Part shown: positions 1-8,722 of the stretch, piece by piece
Layout of the letters: each line of letters begins with the position of its first letter
Numbering within the stretch: the first letter of the stretch is position 1
Source: Nitrospira sp.
Lineage (GTDB): Bacteria; Nitrospirota; Nitrospiria; Nitrospirales; Nitrospiraceae
Direction of reading: 5' to 3'
NCBI GenBank assembly: GCA_029194665.1
Contig: JARFXO010000002.1
Location: 674,001 to 738,000, forward strand
Length of the DNA: 64,000 nt
Program-made: the position numbers and the translations under genes
Notes under the pieces: generated by a model
What the model was told of the DNA's origin: nothing
What the model saw: the letters and a program-made list of their open reading frames with translations, nothing else
The model's database searches: none

Positions 1-176
1 TGTCTGGATTGTACTCACCCACAGCACGGCCTGCCCCATGATCGCAGTAGCGGTTTCAGAATCCCTATTCGGTAAACCACAGTTGGGGTTCGCGTTTTCA
101 GGGGACAAGGCTCACCGCGTCCGGCGACAGGTCCGAGAGGAGCAGGTGGCTGAACCCAGGCAGCAAAGAGTCGTCA

Positions 177-734
177 CTATTTCGTCCTGGGCGGCGGATA
201 ATTTTTGAACGCTTTTTTAATCGCCTTCTCGGTCAGTTGGATGTTCTCTTCCACGCCTTCTCTCAGCTCGGCCACCATGGTGGCTCGCCACACCAGTGCC
301 TTGTTGGCCGGCTCGACCAAATCTGTAATCAATGTCCCTTCTCGATACTCGTACGACAAGTCCCCGGTGTAGCCGCTGCCCCAGCCATATCCGTCTCCCC
401 AGCTGGACGCCGGAGCGCTGGGCCTGCTTTGCACTTGCTGTTTGTCTTTCACACCCACCCAGTAATGCACCAACAAATCCGGGTGCTGATCGAGGCTGGT
501 CTGCGTCAACCCTTTCTGCCGAAGTTCCCGCTCGAGCATGCTCTCGAGTCGATCTCGAACCAGGGAGTTGTCCAGTCGCCCGCTTTGATTCAGGTCCGTC
601 ATTCCGGAAAACGCAAATGTCTTGAACCGGCTGAAATCGACGGTCGAATCGAAGTCGGTCCTGACATCAATCGCGCTACACCCTACGGCACAGGCCACGA
701 ACATAGCCGCCGCTCCGCTCCACCATCCCTGCAT
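177..734 (-). CDS. DUF4136 family lipoprotein
   Basis: The protein has about 185 residues. The ATG at 734 is chosen over longer upstream frames because an AAGGAG ribosome site sits about 8 nt before it and it opens directly into a signal peptide with lipobox A-V-G-C (Cys19). After the lipobox the sequence follows the DUF4136 pattern: an 'Asp-phi-ser' start, a 'DFSRFKTFAF' strand, a helix of basic residues, and a late 'LITDLVE' and 'VWRA' strand. DUF4136 proteins are small envelope lipoproteins of unknown function. A Gly/Tyr/Trp-rich stretch (GDGYGWGSGY) lies in the middle. It is probably transcribed alone; lspA ends 227 nt upstream on the same strand. Confidence 0.8.
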   Translation of the reverse strand: MQGWWSGAAAMFVACAVGCSAIDVRTDFDSTVDFSRFKTFAFSGMTDLNQSGRLDNSLVRDRLESMLERELRQKGLTQTSLDQHPDLLVHYWVGVKDKQQVQSRPSAPASSWGDGYGWGSGYTGDLSYEYREGTLITDLVEPANKALVWRATMVAELREGVEENIQLTEKAIKKAFKNYPPPRTK

Positions 735-960
735 AGTGCAACTCCTTTCTCGAACTCGCATGGCTCCTGTCGAGCACGTGCCGGGAGCTCCCTGCCCCAC
801 CCTATAACGCACTCTGCCACAAGGAAGAGGCCGACTCCGGCACCCCTCGCTCGCGATGGTGCCCTCTGTATAGGCTGGAATCGCTCAGGAGTCAACGGCA
901 AGCCGGGAGAGATGTTTGAGACATTCCGCAAGGAACAATTCAGCCGGCCGTCAGCCACTA

Positions 961-1479
961 TCAGCGGCTTACACACCGTGGGGAACTCCGTGACAGCTCG
1001 AGCACAAGCAACCATACGCCGATCGTAATGCAGACATCGGCCACGTTGAAAATGCCGGTGCGGACGCTGCCGATGCCGACATTCATGAAGTCAATGACGC
1101 GTCCATCGTGGAGCAGGCGATCCAAAAGATTGCCTATGCCTCCGCTGAGCACGAGGCTCCAAGCAGTGACGGAGAACGGCGACATCTGCTTGGCGCCGAA
1201 GAGCACGATTGCCATTCCGACAAGACACAGCGCAGGGAACACTTGGAAGAGAATGACTCGTAGCCCCTCGGAAAACCCGCTGCCGAGACTCAAGAAGGCC
1301 CCCTTGTTCTGGGCATACTCCAGGCGAACAGTATCGTGGAGCCATGATCGAGGGGACTCGAGGGCTAAGTATTGCTGAGCGACATCTTTGGTGAGTTGGT
1401 CGCAACCGACGCAGCCAACGAGCAGTAGAAGAATCAACAGGTCTCGTTTGAACCGCACAGTTGAGAGCCTGACGTTCAT
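961..1479 (-). CDS. lspA: Lipoprotein signal peptidase (signal peptidase II)
   Basis: Inner-membrane aspartyl protease that removes signal peptides from prolipoproteins after diacylglyceryl transfer. It has about 172 residues, the usual family size, and four hydrophobic segments. Both catalytic-Asp blocks are visible: 'GGIGNLLDR...VIDF' and 'FNVADVCI'. The conserved 'N-K-G-A-F' block near residue 60 is also present. The start is uncertain: ATG at 1479 is used here, and an in-frame TTG at 1491 has no better ribosome site. Many lipobox proteins in this window (DUF4136, DUF2959, Pal, CpoB-like, PEGA and NlpC proteins) are presumptive substrates. Confidence 0.93.
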   Translation of the reverse strand: MNVRLSTVRFKRDLLILLLLVGCVGCDQLTKDVAQQYLALESPRSWLHDTVRLEYAQNKGAFLSLGSGFSEGLRVILFQVFPALCLVGMAIVLFGAKQMSPFSVTAWSLVLSGGIGNLLDRLLHDGRVIDFMNVGIGSVRTGIFNVADVCITIGVWLLVLELSRSSPRCVSR

Positions 1480-1557
1480 CCTAAGTTTCAAGGAAGTGGC
1501 TCAGCCATTTCTTCTCCAGCGCTCGTTCCCCTCTACTGCCGACCGTTCGAGCGAGCA

Positions 1558-1791
1558 TCAAGACGACTCGACCTTGCGGGGACGGCCGACAGGCAATTTT
1601 CCCTTTCTCTTCTTGAACCGTTTCCCTTTTTCCAGCGTCTTGAGCGCGGATTGGATCGCCGTCTCGACGACGCCGGTGAGCGTCAGCTTGGGGCTCCAGT
1701 AGACGACGGTTCGCAACCGCTCGACCATGTCGGCAGAAAGAGACAGCGTGACCCTTTCCTTTCGCTTCGTGGTCTGCCGTTTCTGTTTCAT
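1558..1791 (-). CDS. Small basic ribbon-helix-helix-like protein
   Basis: The protein has 77 residues and starts at an ATG with AAGGAG 8 nt upstream. Residues 14-50 read like a MetJ/Arc (RHH) fold: a short strand 'VTLSLS' followed by two helices, 'ADMVERLRTVVYW' and 'LTGVVETAIQSALKTLE'. The tail is very basic and ends in 'GRPRK', an AT-hook-like minor-groove motif. This suggests DNA binding, but no partner toxin lies next to it, so an antitoxin role is not supported. It could also be a host regulator. Confidence 0.6.
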   Translation of the reverse strand: MKQKRQTTKRKERVTLSLSADMVERLRTVVYWSPKLTLTGVVETAIQSALKTLEKGKRFKKRKGKLPVGRPRKVESS

Positions 1792-2017
1792 GTGATCATC
1801 TCCTTCACAACGTGGCTGATGCCCGCATTCGCTGTTTATACTTGCATATCATGCTCTATTCCATACACGCAAGTGGACTTTGCGGTCCGGCCATTTGCCC
1901 GTAGAATTCCAGTCTAGGGTCTTTCCCACTGCACGCTCATCAGGTATGATGCGAAGTCCCCAGGCGACTTTCCTGGGTCACCGACCTTTCGACCCCACTC
2001 CGCGTAGCGAGGCGATC

Positions 2018-2674
2018 ATGTTGCGATTCTTTCTGGCCATCATGCTGATGTTCATGCCCTTGAGCCTGTCTTCCTGCGACAAAGCCTATCTGGCGACGAT
2101 GGAAAAGATGGGCTATGCCAAACGCGACATTCTTAGCAGTCGCGTCAAATCGGCGAGGGATGCGCAAGAAGACGCGAAGAAAGAGATTCAGAGCACCCTT
2201 GAGCAATTCGGCAAGGTGGTCTCCTATGAAGGAGGAGATCTGGAAGCCACCTATAAGAAACTGAACGGTGAGCTGGAGACAAGCGAAGACAGTGCCGAGG
2301 CGGTCCGGAAGCGCATCGCGGACGTCGAAAGCGTGGCCGATGCACTCTTTTCGGAGTGGGAGAAAGAGCTCGGTCAATACTCGAGCGCCGACCTGCGCCG
2401 GAAAAGCCAGGCCAAACTCACTCAAACAAAGGGCCGCTACCGAGAGATGCTTGCGGCCATGAAGCGAGCGGAGCAGCGGATCGAACCGGTCCTCAAACCC
2501 CTGCGCGATCAGGTCCTCTACCTGAAACACAATTTAAACGCGCGCGCTCTCTCCGCCATCAAAGGAGAACTCGTCAAGGTGGATGCGCAGGTCGATCAGC
2601 TGGTCAAGGACATGAACCGTTCCATCGCCGAAGCCGACAAGTTCATTCAGACAATGGAAAAGGAAGCGGACTGA
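2018..2674 (+). CDS. DUF2959 family lipoprotein
   Basis: The protein has 218 residues. The ATG at 2018 is preferred because it begins a signal peptide ending in lipobox L-S-S-C (Cys20); the longer frame upstream has no signal sequence. The mature part is almost wholly helical and charged ('ESVADALFSEWEKEL', 'LRRKSQAKL', 'AMKRAEQRIEPVLKPLRDQVLYLKHNLNA'), which matches DUF2959, a conserved coiled-coil envelope protein of unknown role. It lies 27 nt upstream of the metallopeptidase gene and is probably cotranscribed with it. Confidence 0.82.
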   Translation: MLRFFLAIMLMFMPLSLSSCDKAYLATMEKMGYAKRDILSSRVKSARDAQEDAKKEIQSTLEQFGKVVSYEGGDLEATYKKLNGELETSEDSAEAVRKRIADVESVADALFSEWEKELGQYSSADLRRKSQAKLTQTKGRYREMLAAMKRAEQRIEPVLKPLRDQVLYLKHNLNARALSAIKGELVKVDAQVDQLVKDMNRSIAEADKFIQTMEKEAD

Positions 2675-2701
2675 GTGTGTACTCCGTGAGGGAGGTCGCC
2701 T

Positions 2702-3562
2702 ATGCGCATCGACGACCAACGCGAAAGCGACAACATCGAAGATCGTCGCGGCATGGGCCCGGCCCGTATGGGGAGAGGCGGCCTCGGCATCGGTACCGTT
2801 GTGCTGGCGCTCGCAGTCAGTTACTTCACGGGCGTCAATCCACTGACCGTGCTGAATCTCCTCAGCGGTGTCCAGAGTATGACCGAGCTGTCCGCGCCAT
2901 CCGAATCCGGCCCGGTCGGCGCCCCTCAAGACCAACTAGGCAAGTTTGCCTCCGTCGTCCTTGCAGACACCGAAACGACCTGGCGGAGTCTTCTCGGTCC
3001 TCGGTACGAGGAGCCGCGTATGGTGCTCTTTTCAGGAGCCGTGCAGTCGGCCTGCGGCACGACGTCGTCGGCTGTTGGACCGTTCTATTGCCCCAACGAT
3101 CACCGGGTCTATTTGGACCTTGCGTTCTTCGACGAAATGGCGCATCGTCTAGGGGCGGCGGGTGACTTTGCTCAGGCCTATGTGATCGCCCATGAGGTCG
3201 GCCATCACGTGCAAAATCTCCTCGGCGTCGCCGAAAAAGTGCATCGCCTCCGACGGCAGGTGTCTGAAGTGGAGGCAAACGCGCTTTCGGTCCGGATGGA
3301 ACTCCAAGCCGATTGTTATGCCGGTGTCTGGGGCTATCACGCCAATCGTGAACGAAATTTGATCGAACCTGGGGATTTCGAGGAAGGACTCCGGGCGGCA
3401 GCGGCCATTGGTGATGATCGATTGCAAAAGATGTCTCGTGGCCATATTCAGCCGGAAAGCTGGACCCACGGCTCATCTGAACAGCGGATGACCTGGCTCA
3501 AGCGCGGGCTCGAGTCCGGTGATCCGTCTGCCTGCAATACATTCGACGGGAAACGACTATGA
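2702..3562 (+). CDS. ypfJ: Neutral zinc metallopeptidase, YpfJ family
   Basis: The protein has 286 residues and a GGGAGG ribosome site before the ATG. The N-terminus is polar and Arg-rich ('DDQRESDNIEDRRGMG'), followed by one membrane segment at about residues 28-45 and a periplasmic zinc-dependent domain. The zincin motif H-E-V-G-H starts at residue 164, with 'HHVQNLLG' after it. Downstream 'ELQADCYAGVW' supplies the third ligand region typical of this family. 'ACG...GPFYCPND' is also diagnostic. Its 3' end overlaps the next gene by 4 nt (ATGA), implying translational coupling. The physiological substrate of YpfJ proteins is unknown. Confidence 0.92.
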   Translation: MRIDDQRESDNIEDRRGMGPARMGRGGLGIGTVVLALAVSYFTGVNPLTVLNLLSGVQSMTELSAPSESGPVGAPQDQLGKFASVVLADTETTWRSLLGPRYEEPRMVLFSGAVQSACGTTSSAVGPFYCPNDHRVYLDLAFFDEMAHRLGAAGDFAQAYVIAHEVGHHVQNLLGVAEKVHRLRRQVSEVEANALSVRMELQADCYAGVWGYHANRERNLIEPGDFEEGLRAAAAIGDDRLQKMSRGHIQPESWTHGSSEQRMTWLKRGLESGDPSACNTFDGKRL

Positions 3563-4005
3563 GCGACGTACCAGCTCAGACTCAGAGTGGTGCCTTAGCC
3601 AAGGCTCTGGGATCACTCGCGTCCGACCCTCCCTGGGCGGCCAAGTCGTTCCTCGCAGCCAGCGCGACGACCGCCGCCGGGCTCGGCGCTTGGCTCACCG
3701 ACATGATGTCGCCGGCCCTCGCCCGTGGGGGGGCCAGCTTTCTCGGCGGATTCTTGATCGGCTGGGCATTCCGAAAAACCGTGAAACTTGCTCTGTTGCT
3801 CGCCGGCTCATTGCTGGTGCTCATCGCCGTCCTCAAGACAACCGGGTGGATTCACTTGGATTGGACCTTGATCCAAGCGGATACGGCTCGCACGCTTGAT
3901 TGGGCTCGAGGCAAAGCGCAGAGTTTCAAGGAGGTGATGGCCGGCTACCTCCCCGCCGCCGGCGCCGCCGGCGCCGGAGCAATTTTTGGGTTGCGAAAGA
4001 AGTAA
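3559..4005 (+). CDS. FUN14-like small membrane protein
   Basis: The protein has 148 residues and is translationally coupled to the metallopeptidase (ATGA overlap). Residues about 45-100 hold glycine-rich membrane segments with 'GGFLIGWAFRKTVKLALLLAG' character followed by 'TTGWI', the layout of bacterial FUN14 domain proteins. The C-terminus has an amphipathic helix and a short Ala/Gly membrane segment ending in basic 'LRKK'. The function of FUN14 proteins in bacteria is not established. The family call rests on pattern resemblance only. Confidence 0.6.
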   Translation: MSDVPAQTQSGALAKALGSLASDPPWAAKSFLAASATTAAGLGAWLTDMMSPALARGGASFLGGFLIGWAFRKTVKLALLLAGSLLVLIAVLKTTGWIHLDWTLIQADTARTLDWARGKAQSFKEVMAGYLPAAGAAGAGAIFGLRKK

Positions 4006-4161
4006 CTTCCAGCAGGCTTCGGAAAAATGTGAATGCGGGGCTTTGTATGGAGCTTCTTTCTTAGAGGTTGATCTCGTTCATTCATGCGACACCTTCCCTA
4101 ACCGTCCCGGTCCATGAGTTTGCCGGGCGTTTGTCGAATTCTTTGGCACGCTTCCGAAAAC

Positions 4162-4557
4162 CTACATCCCTTGGCCGATCTGCTCCCGAATCCACTGAAT
4201 CAAGCCGTCTTTCCCCATTTCACCGGCAGCAACCTGAAGCGTAACGAACTCTAGGCCTTTGGGGTCAGGAAGCGGTTGGGACCCGTTCACTTTGAGAAAA
4301 GCAAGAGCAGACAGAACTGCCGCACGTTTGTTTCCGTCCAGAAAAGGATGATTCTGAGCAATGTGGAACAGGTAAGCCGCCGCCATCGCGGCGAGATCTT
4401 CATGAAGGTAGGTCCCACCAAACTGTTGACGAGGCATCGCGACGGCAGCGTCCAGTAAGCCATGGTCCCTCACCCCATGGGAACCGCCGTCCATCTCAAT
4501 GGTATCTGCGTGGAGCAACAGGACGTCGGCCACGCTGAGAAAGACTGCATCCTGCAC
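4162..4557 (-). CDS. doc: Fic/Doc-family toxin (death-on-curing type)
   Basis: The protein has 131 residues, the size of Doc toxins. The Fic catalytic loop H-P-F-L-D-G-N-K-R begins at His70. Fic enzymes transfer AMP, or in Doc phosphate, from a nucleotide to a protein hydroxyl; P1 Doc phosphorylates EF-Tu. Here the loop has the canonical Gly (DGN) rather than Doc's 'DAN', so AMPylation is as likely as phosphorylation. It lies 3 nt after the antitoxin stop on the same strand, forming a classic type II module. No internal inhibitory helix motif is seen, so inhibition should come from the partner. Confidence 0.88.
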   Translation of the reverse strand: MQDAVFLSVADVLLLHADTIEMDGGSHGVRDHGLLDAAVAMPRQQFGGTYLHEDLAAMAAAYLFHIAQNHPFLDGNKRAAVLSALAFLKVNGSQPLPDPKGLEFVTLQVAAGEMGKDGLIQWIREQIGQGM

Positions 4558-4560
4558 GGA

Positions 4561-4788
4561 TCAATCCGCCAGGCGCTTCAGCATCGGCCCGTACCGTTTA
4601 CGAAGATCCTTGATGATCGTTTTCATTCGCTCAGGACCCACACCGACATTAGCCGGCGTGACAACGAGCGCGTTCCCATTCACGGTTACTTGTAGAGGGG
4701 TCTCCTCTGTGATCCCAAGCGCCTGCATGACAGGCTTTTCGATGATCAGCGCCGCGCTGTTCCCATGCTTCTGCAATTTCTTGATCAT
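4561..4788 (-). CDS. AbrB/MazE-type antitoxin of the Fic module
   Basis: The protein has 75 residues. 'KLQKHGNSAALIIEKPVMQALGI' and 'LQVTVNGNALVVTP' form the swapped-hairpin DNA-binding fold of AbrB/SpoVT/MazE proteins. The basic C-terminal helix ('MKTIIKDLRKRYGPMLKRLAD') would be the toxin-binding tail. It precedes the toxin gene by 3 nt, so antitoxin is made first. Autoregulation is expected by analogy with other modules; no operator was identified. Pairing of a Doc-like toxin with an AbrB-type partner rather than Phd is a known but less common arrangement. Confidence 0.8.
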   Translation of the reverse strand: MIKKLQKHGNSAALIIEKPVMQALGITEETPLQVTVNGNALVVTPANVGVGPERMKTIIKDLRKRYGPMLKRLAD

Positions 4789-4872
4789 TTCTTACCTTAC
4801 GTCCTTACAATGTTAATACACTGCATTATTGATGTCCAGCATGGAGACAACAGAAGCGGAATCAGTGCTGGG

Positions 4873-6438
4873 TCAGGCTCCACTCAGTCTCACCGGTCCA
4901 TGAGTTTGACGGGCCTGTTGGAGTTCTTTCACATGCTTCCGCAGGGCCTGGCCTAAAATAGAACGTTCGACTTCTCGTTTAAATCGCTCACTCTCACGCT
5001 CGACCTGTTCGATCGATTCGGTCAGTTGTCCGACTAAGCGCCGACCCGAACCGGTGAGCCACCCGAGATGGTGATCGGCGTACTGCAGGTCTCGTAGCGA
5101 GTAGCGGACGGAGGCGACCTCCTCTAAACAACGAAACCGCGCTCGCTGCAAGTCTCGCTGTGCAAGACCGGCCTTCTTCCATCGTGCCGACCCGTCCCGT
5201 CCCGAAGCCCAGGACGAAAGCCGCTGGAATAAGAGTGCACCCATGGTGAAGGTAAAGGTCGCGTGAAGAATGCCACGCAACGGCCGGAGGCTCCGCCGCC
5301 ACGGCGAGTAGAAGATCTGCCGGTTGTGGTCTCCACGATACATGACATACTTTCTTAATAAGAGGTTCAAATGATGATGGCTGTTTTCATGGATTAAGTC
5401 ATCAATCAGATCGAGATTGTCACGATCGAAACAGTTGATGAATGAGAGTCCGGGTCGATGCCGGTAGCTGAAGCTGACTACCCCCTTCGCCTGCAACGGG
5501 ACAATGCGGGAGGTCAAGAGTGCCAACACATCATGGCCTTCAGACCATGCGAGCCGGATGGTCTGCCAGGCGCGGCCAATGCGTTCGACTTGCTGCCGAT
5601 CAGTGGCCTTCACCGTTCTCGGCTGGCGATCCTTCCCATAGACAAGGGTCGGCCCGACGGTGATTGGACTGTTGTCGGTTTGAACTGCAACCATTGGTGG
5701 ATGGTAGGCCCATTGCCATCGACCCATTTCTCCCCATCTCAACCAGATTGAGGAAACTATCTTGCCGGTCTTCGCTGTGATCCCGGTCGGCTCTATTCGA
5801 AACGCGACACGTCCTGACGACTGCCTCAATGCTCGCTGTACATCATGCGGCGCTGAGCACCATGCTCCATCGAGGCCTACGGAGAGCGTTCCCGCTGCTT
5901 CGCTGCGTTCGAAGTTATCCACCAGCAATCCCGACAGATCCCATGATCTCATCTTCCTCTGACCGCACCTCTTGATCAACGACGCGGGATCAAACCAGAG
6001 AGACTCCTGGGTCAATTCCTGCGCCAATCGTCGGCACAGCGCGAACAGCCGCTTCTCCAATCCACCTGCTTGAGGTTGGCCCGTCGGAAAAAGATCTTCC
6101 AGGTAACCATGTTCAAAAAACTTCTCCCGACATTCGTCCAACAACTGTTCTGCAAACTCAGGCCGATCCTGTTCCTTCTTGAGCTGCCTGAGCACATCCA
6201 AGAAATACACGAGGTCATTCAGCGTCTCGATCCATCCGACAACTTTCCAGTTGGAATAGGCCTCCAGTTTGAGGTTTGAGTGGAGGCTGTCAAAGAATCC
6301 GGTCTGGAGTCCCAATTCACTGGCCAGATCAGCATAGTCGGCATGCAGTTCTTGGCACAGGTCGATCAACAACCGCCGCATCGAGAGACGAAACTCATCC
6401 TGCAATTGCGTGAGCCGCTGCGGATCGAGAAGGAGCAT
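4873..6438 (-). CDS. HExxH-motif protein, putative 2-oxoglutarate-type peptide beta-hydroxylase
   Basis: The protein has about 521 residues from ATG 6438; an in-frame ATG at 6555 would add 39 residues, and neither has a strong ribosome site. The diagnostic block is 'HENSHHHLNLLL' (His350), followed about 25 residues later by 'YSPWRRSLRPLRGILHA'. This order, HExxH then S-P-W-R...R-P-L-x-G-x-L-H, is what I recall for the aKG-HExxH peptide beta-hydroxylase group, originally described as HEXXH putative peptide-modification proteins. Those enzymes hydroxylate peptide side chains, often near RiPP clusters. No RiPP precursor is evident nearby. It is divergent from the NFACT gene. Confidence 0.68.
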   Translation of the reverse strand: MLLLDPQRLTQLQDEFRLSMRRLLIDLCQELHADYADLASELGLQTGFFDSLHSNLKLEAYSNWKVVGWIETLNDLVYFLDVLRQLKKEQDRPEFAEQLLDECREKFFEHGYLEDLFPTGQPQAGGLEKRLFALCRRLAQELTQESLWFDPASLIKRCGQRKMRSWDLSGLLVDNFERSEAAGTLSVGLDGAWCSAPHDVQRALRQSSGRVAFRIEPTGITAKTGKIVSSIWLRWGEMGRWQWAYHPPMVAVQTDNSPITVGPTLVYGKDRQPRTVKATDRQQVERIGRAWQTIRLAWSEGHDVLALLTSRIVPLQAKGVVSFSYRHRPGLSFINCFDRDNLDLIDDLIHENSHHHLNLLLRKYVMYRGDHNRQIFYSPWRRSLRPLRGILHATFTFTMGALLFQRLSSWASGRDGSARWKKAGLAQRDLQRARFRCLEEVASVRYSLRDLQYADHHLGWLTGSGRRLVGQLTESIEQVERESERFKREVERSILGQALRKHVKELQQARQTHGPVRLSGA

Positions 6439-6669
6439 GGCGGAACAACTAGGCGTGAAGTGCCGGGAGGACTCTAGCGTAGCGGGGGAGAGGACGCAAG
6501 CAGGCTCTACGATGATGCCGGATCTCTCTCGTGCTTGCGGGTTCTTGCGGCACATCGTAGAGTGGCGGCTTGAACACTCGTCCTTGCGTCAAGAAGCTTG
6601 TGACGTGATGCGACGCATGGAGAAAATCGGAGCAGGTCGCGACGGTCGCACCGACGTTGGAATTGACCC

Positions 6670-8112
6670 ATGGCGTTGAAGGCTAACGAACTCATGCAGG
6701 TGGTTCATGAGATTTTTCCCATCCTGCGTAGAGGATGGTTCCAAAAAATTCATCAGCCGACCGCCCGTACCTTGTTGTTCGAGGTTCGTGTGCCGGGGCG
6801 GACACATCGGCTCTTGATCTCCTGCGAACCGCAAACCACTCGCTTGCATATCGCGAGCCATTCACCGCCTAATCCCCCGACGCCTCCCCCGTTCTGTCAA
6901 TTCCTGAGAGCCCATTTCCAGGGAGCGAGAATCGACGACATTCACCAAGTTGCGAATGATCGCATTGTTGAAATTCAAATCACCGGCAAGGAAGGGTCGC
7001 GCACGATCCTGTGTGAACTGACCGGAAAGAAGGCCAATGTCTTGGTCCTCGATGCCGAGCGACGAGTCCTGAGGGACCTTGCCGGTCAGCGAGCCCTTGT
7101 CGGACAACTCTATGCACCACCGGCCACTCGTGAGATCGGTCAAGAAAGAGCACCGGTTCGGTTCTCGCGAATTGACGGCTCCTTGTTTCCTATTTCAGCG
7201 GAAATCGAGGCGTTCTACCAGCACCAGGATGCGGCACGGGAGGTCGCCCAGGCTAAGGACTTATGCATACGATTCCTCAGGAAGTCACTCAAGAAACAAG
7301 TACGATTGATCGAGGCCTGGCAGAACGACCTATCAAGAGCCACCGCCTATCGCGACTATGCCCGATATGGAGAATTGATCAAGAGCAACCTCGGCGCGAT
7401 CGCGAAGGGAGTCACTCAGGTTGAGATGACAGATTATTTCGACGATAGGCTTCCCACCATCACGATTCCGCTCGACCCTATGAAATCGGCCCAGGACAAC
7501 ATGGATGACTACTTTCGGAAGCATCGCAAATTTCTGGCCGCTGAACGTGAACTCACGCCACGGATCGAGCGAGCCGAGCAGGATGTGTGTAGAATTCGCC
7601 AAGAGATCAAGGAGATCGAGCAAGGAATCTGGATCACGCCTGCCATCCCGCCTTCTCCTTTGAATGCGAGGACCATCGCGCGATCAACCAGGGACAAGAA
7701 CCAATCGCCCGACGCTCAACGCCGTGGCCCATTTCGCCGCTTCACCTCGACAGATGGACTGCCGATCTTCGTCGGACGCAATGCCCGAGAGAACGACGAG
7801 TTGACGTTCGGTCTGGCCAAGAGCGACGATCTCTGGCTGCACGCCCGTGGGACGCCGGGCTCTCACGTCGTCGTGAGATTGAGCAAAGGAACCGATCCCC
7901 CACCCGACACTCTCATTGACGCCGCCATGTTGGCGCTTCTCTACAGCGATCTCAAGAAAAGCGGCAAAGGCGATGTGATCTACACGCGGCGCAAATGGGT
8001 CAAAAAGGCGAAGGGCCAGGCGCATGGAGCGGTTGTCGTGACGCAGGAGAAATCGCTGCACGTCAGTCTTGATAAGACTCGCCTTGAGACGCTCAAAAAC
8101 CGGGCACCATGA
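6670..8112 (+). CDS. NFACT family protein (RqcH / fibronectin-binding-like)
   Basis: The protein has 480 residues. The N-terminal NFACT-N domain contains Asp97-Arg98 ('ANDRIVEIQI'); in Bacillus RqcH an Asp-Arg pair is, from memory, at the same numbers and needed for tailing. A central helical/coiled-coil part (about 200-330) is followed by NFACT-R from about residue 360 ('TSTDGLPIFVGRNARENDELTF...DLWLHARGTPGSHVVVR'). RqcH binds 60S-like ribosome obstructed subunits and adds alanine tails during ribosome rescue. The protein is about 90 residues shorter than typical RqcH, so one of the middle domains may be reduced. It starts 231 nt from the divergent HExxH gene. Confidence 0.85.
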   Translation: MALKANELMQVVHEIFPILRRGWFQKIHQPTARTLLFEVRVPGRTHRLLISCEPQTTRLHIASHSPPNPPTPPPFCQFLRAHFQGARIDDIHQVANDRIVEIQITGKEGSRTILCELTGKKANVLVLDAERRVLRDLAGQRALVGQLYAPPATREIGQERAPVRFSRIDGSLFPISAEIEAFYQHQDAAREVAQAKDLCIRFLRKSLKKQVRLIEAWQNDLSRATAYRDYARYGELIKSNLGAIAKGVTQVEMTDYFDDRLPTITIPLDPMKSAQDNMDDYFRKHRKFLAAERELTPRIERAEQDVCRIRQEIKEIEQGIWITPAIPPSPLNARTIARSTRDKNQSPDAQRRGPFRRFTSTDGLPIFVGRNARENDELTFGLAKSDDLWLHARGTPGSHVVVRLSKGTDPPPDTLIDAAMLALLYSDLKKSGKGDVIYTRRKWVKKAKGQAHGAVVVTQEKSLHVSLDKTRLETLKNRAP

Positions 8113-8200
8113 TGCAGCCAGATCGTCACGCGACATGTAGAAATGGAAGTTTTTCTCGCCCTGTACTGGCTTCGGCCTTATGATTGGCGAGAGAACTTCC

Positions 8201-8707
8201 ATGCACGGTCAGCAGGATATCCCATCACCAGAAGCTCCACCGACCATCCTCGTCGTCGACGACGAACTCTCAATCATCAAACTTTGCAAGGCTCTTCTTG
8301 AAGGAGCGGGGTTTACCGTCCTCGAAGCCGACAACAGCTCCGACGCTCTCAAGATCTGTACGCAGCATCAAGGGCCGATCGATTTACTTTTGACGGACCT
8401 CGTCTTACCCCCTCCAGCCTTTCAACTGTCGTCATCCTCCAACCAATTCCCGCACGTCAACGGTCATGAGCTGGCGGTTCGCGCGACCATGATCCGCAGC
8501 GGTCTCCACATCATCCTAATGTCGGGGAATCCTGATAAGGAGCTGAACAGTCATGGGATCAGGCGGGGAACACTTCCGTTCTTGGCTAAGCCGTTCGAGC
8601 GTGACCGCCTGATCACCCTCGTCCACAACGTCCTCGCACAGCCGGCGACGACCCTTGCAGTAGAAAGGCGGCCATGCGCCGCCAACGATACCGACTGGTT
8701 CGGCTGA
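8201..8707 (+). CDS. Stand-alone response regulator receiver protein
   Basis: The protein has about 168 residues. Start 8201 follows a GCGAGAG-like ribosome site; 8180 is an in-frame alternative. It consists of one REC domain: acidic pair in 'LVVDDE', phosphoacceptor Asp in 'LLLTDL', Ser in 'ILMSG' and Lys in 'FLAKPFE'. There is no output domain. Directly after the phosphoacceptor strand, where most receivers read 'MPGMDG', there is an insertion of about 15 residues rich in Pro/Ser ('PPPAFQLSSSSNQF') before 'VNGHEL'. No histidine kinase is adjacent, so it may be a phosphorelay or protein-interaction output. Confidence 0.88.
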   Translation: MHGQQDIPSPEAPPTILVVDDELSIIKLCKALLEGAGFTVLEADNSSDALKICTQHQGPIDLLLTDLVLPPPAFQLSSSSNQFPHVNGHELAVRATMIRSGLHIILMSGNPDKELNSHGIRRGTLPFLAKPFERDRLITLVHNVLAQPATTLAVERRPCAANDTDWFG

Positions 8708-8722
8708 GCCCAATGCGACAGG

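Noticed and set aside
1-176. Possible partial gene at the left edge
   Set aside because: No frame here shows a motif or continues convincingly; nothing can be supported in these 176 nt.
237-1028. 263-codon plus-strand frame
   Set aside because: It lies antisense to the DUF4136 lipoprotein gene and the end of lspA, which have motifs and ribosome sites.
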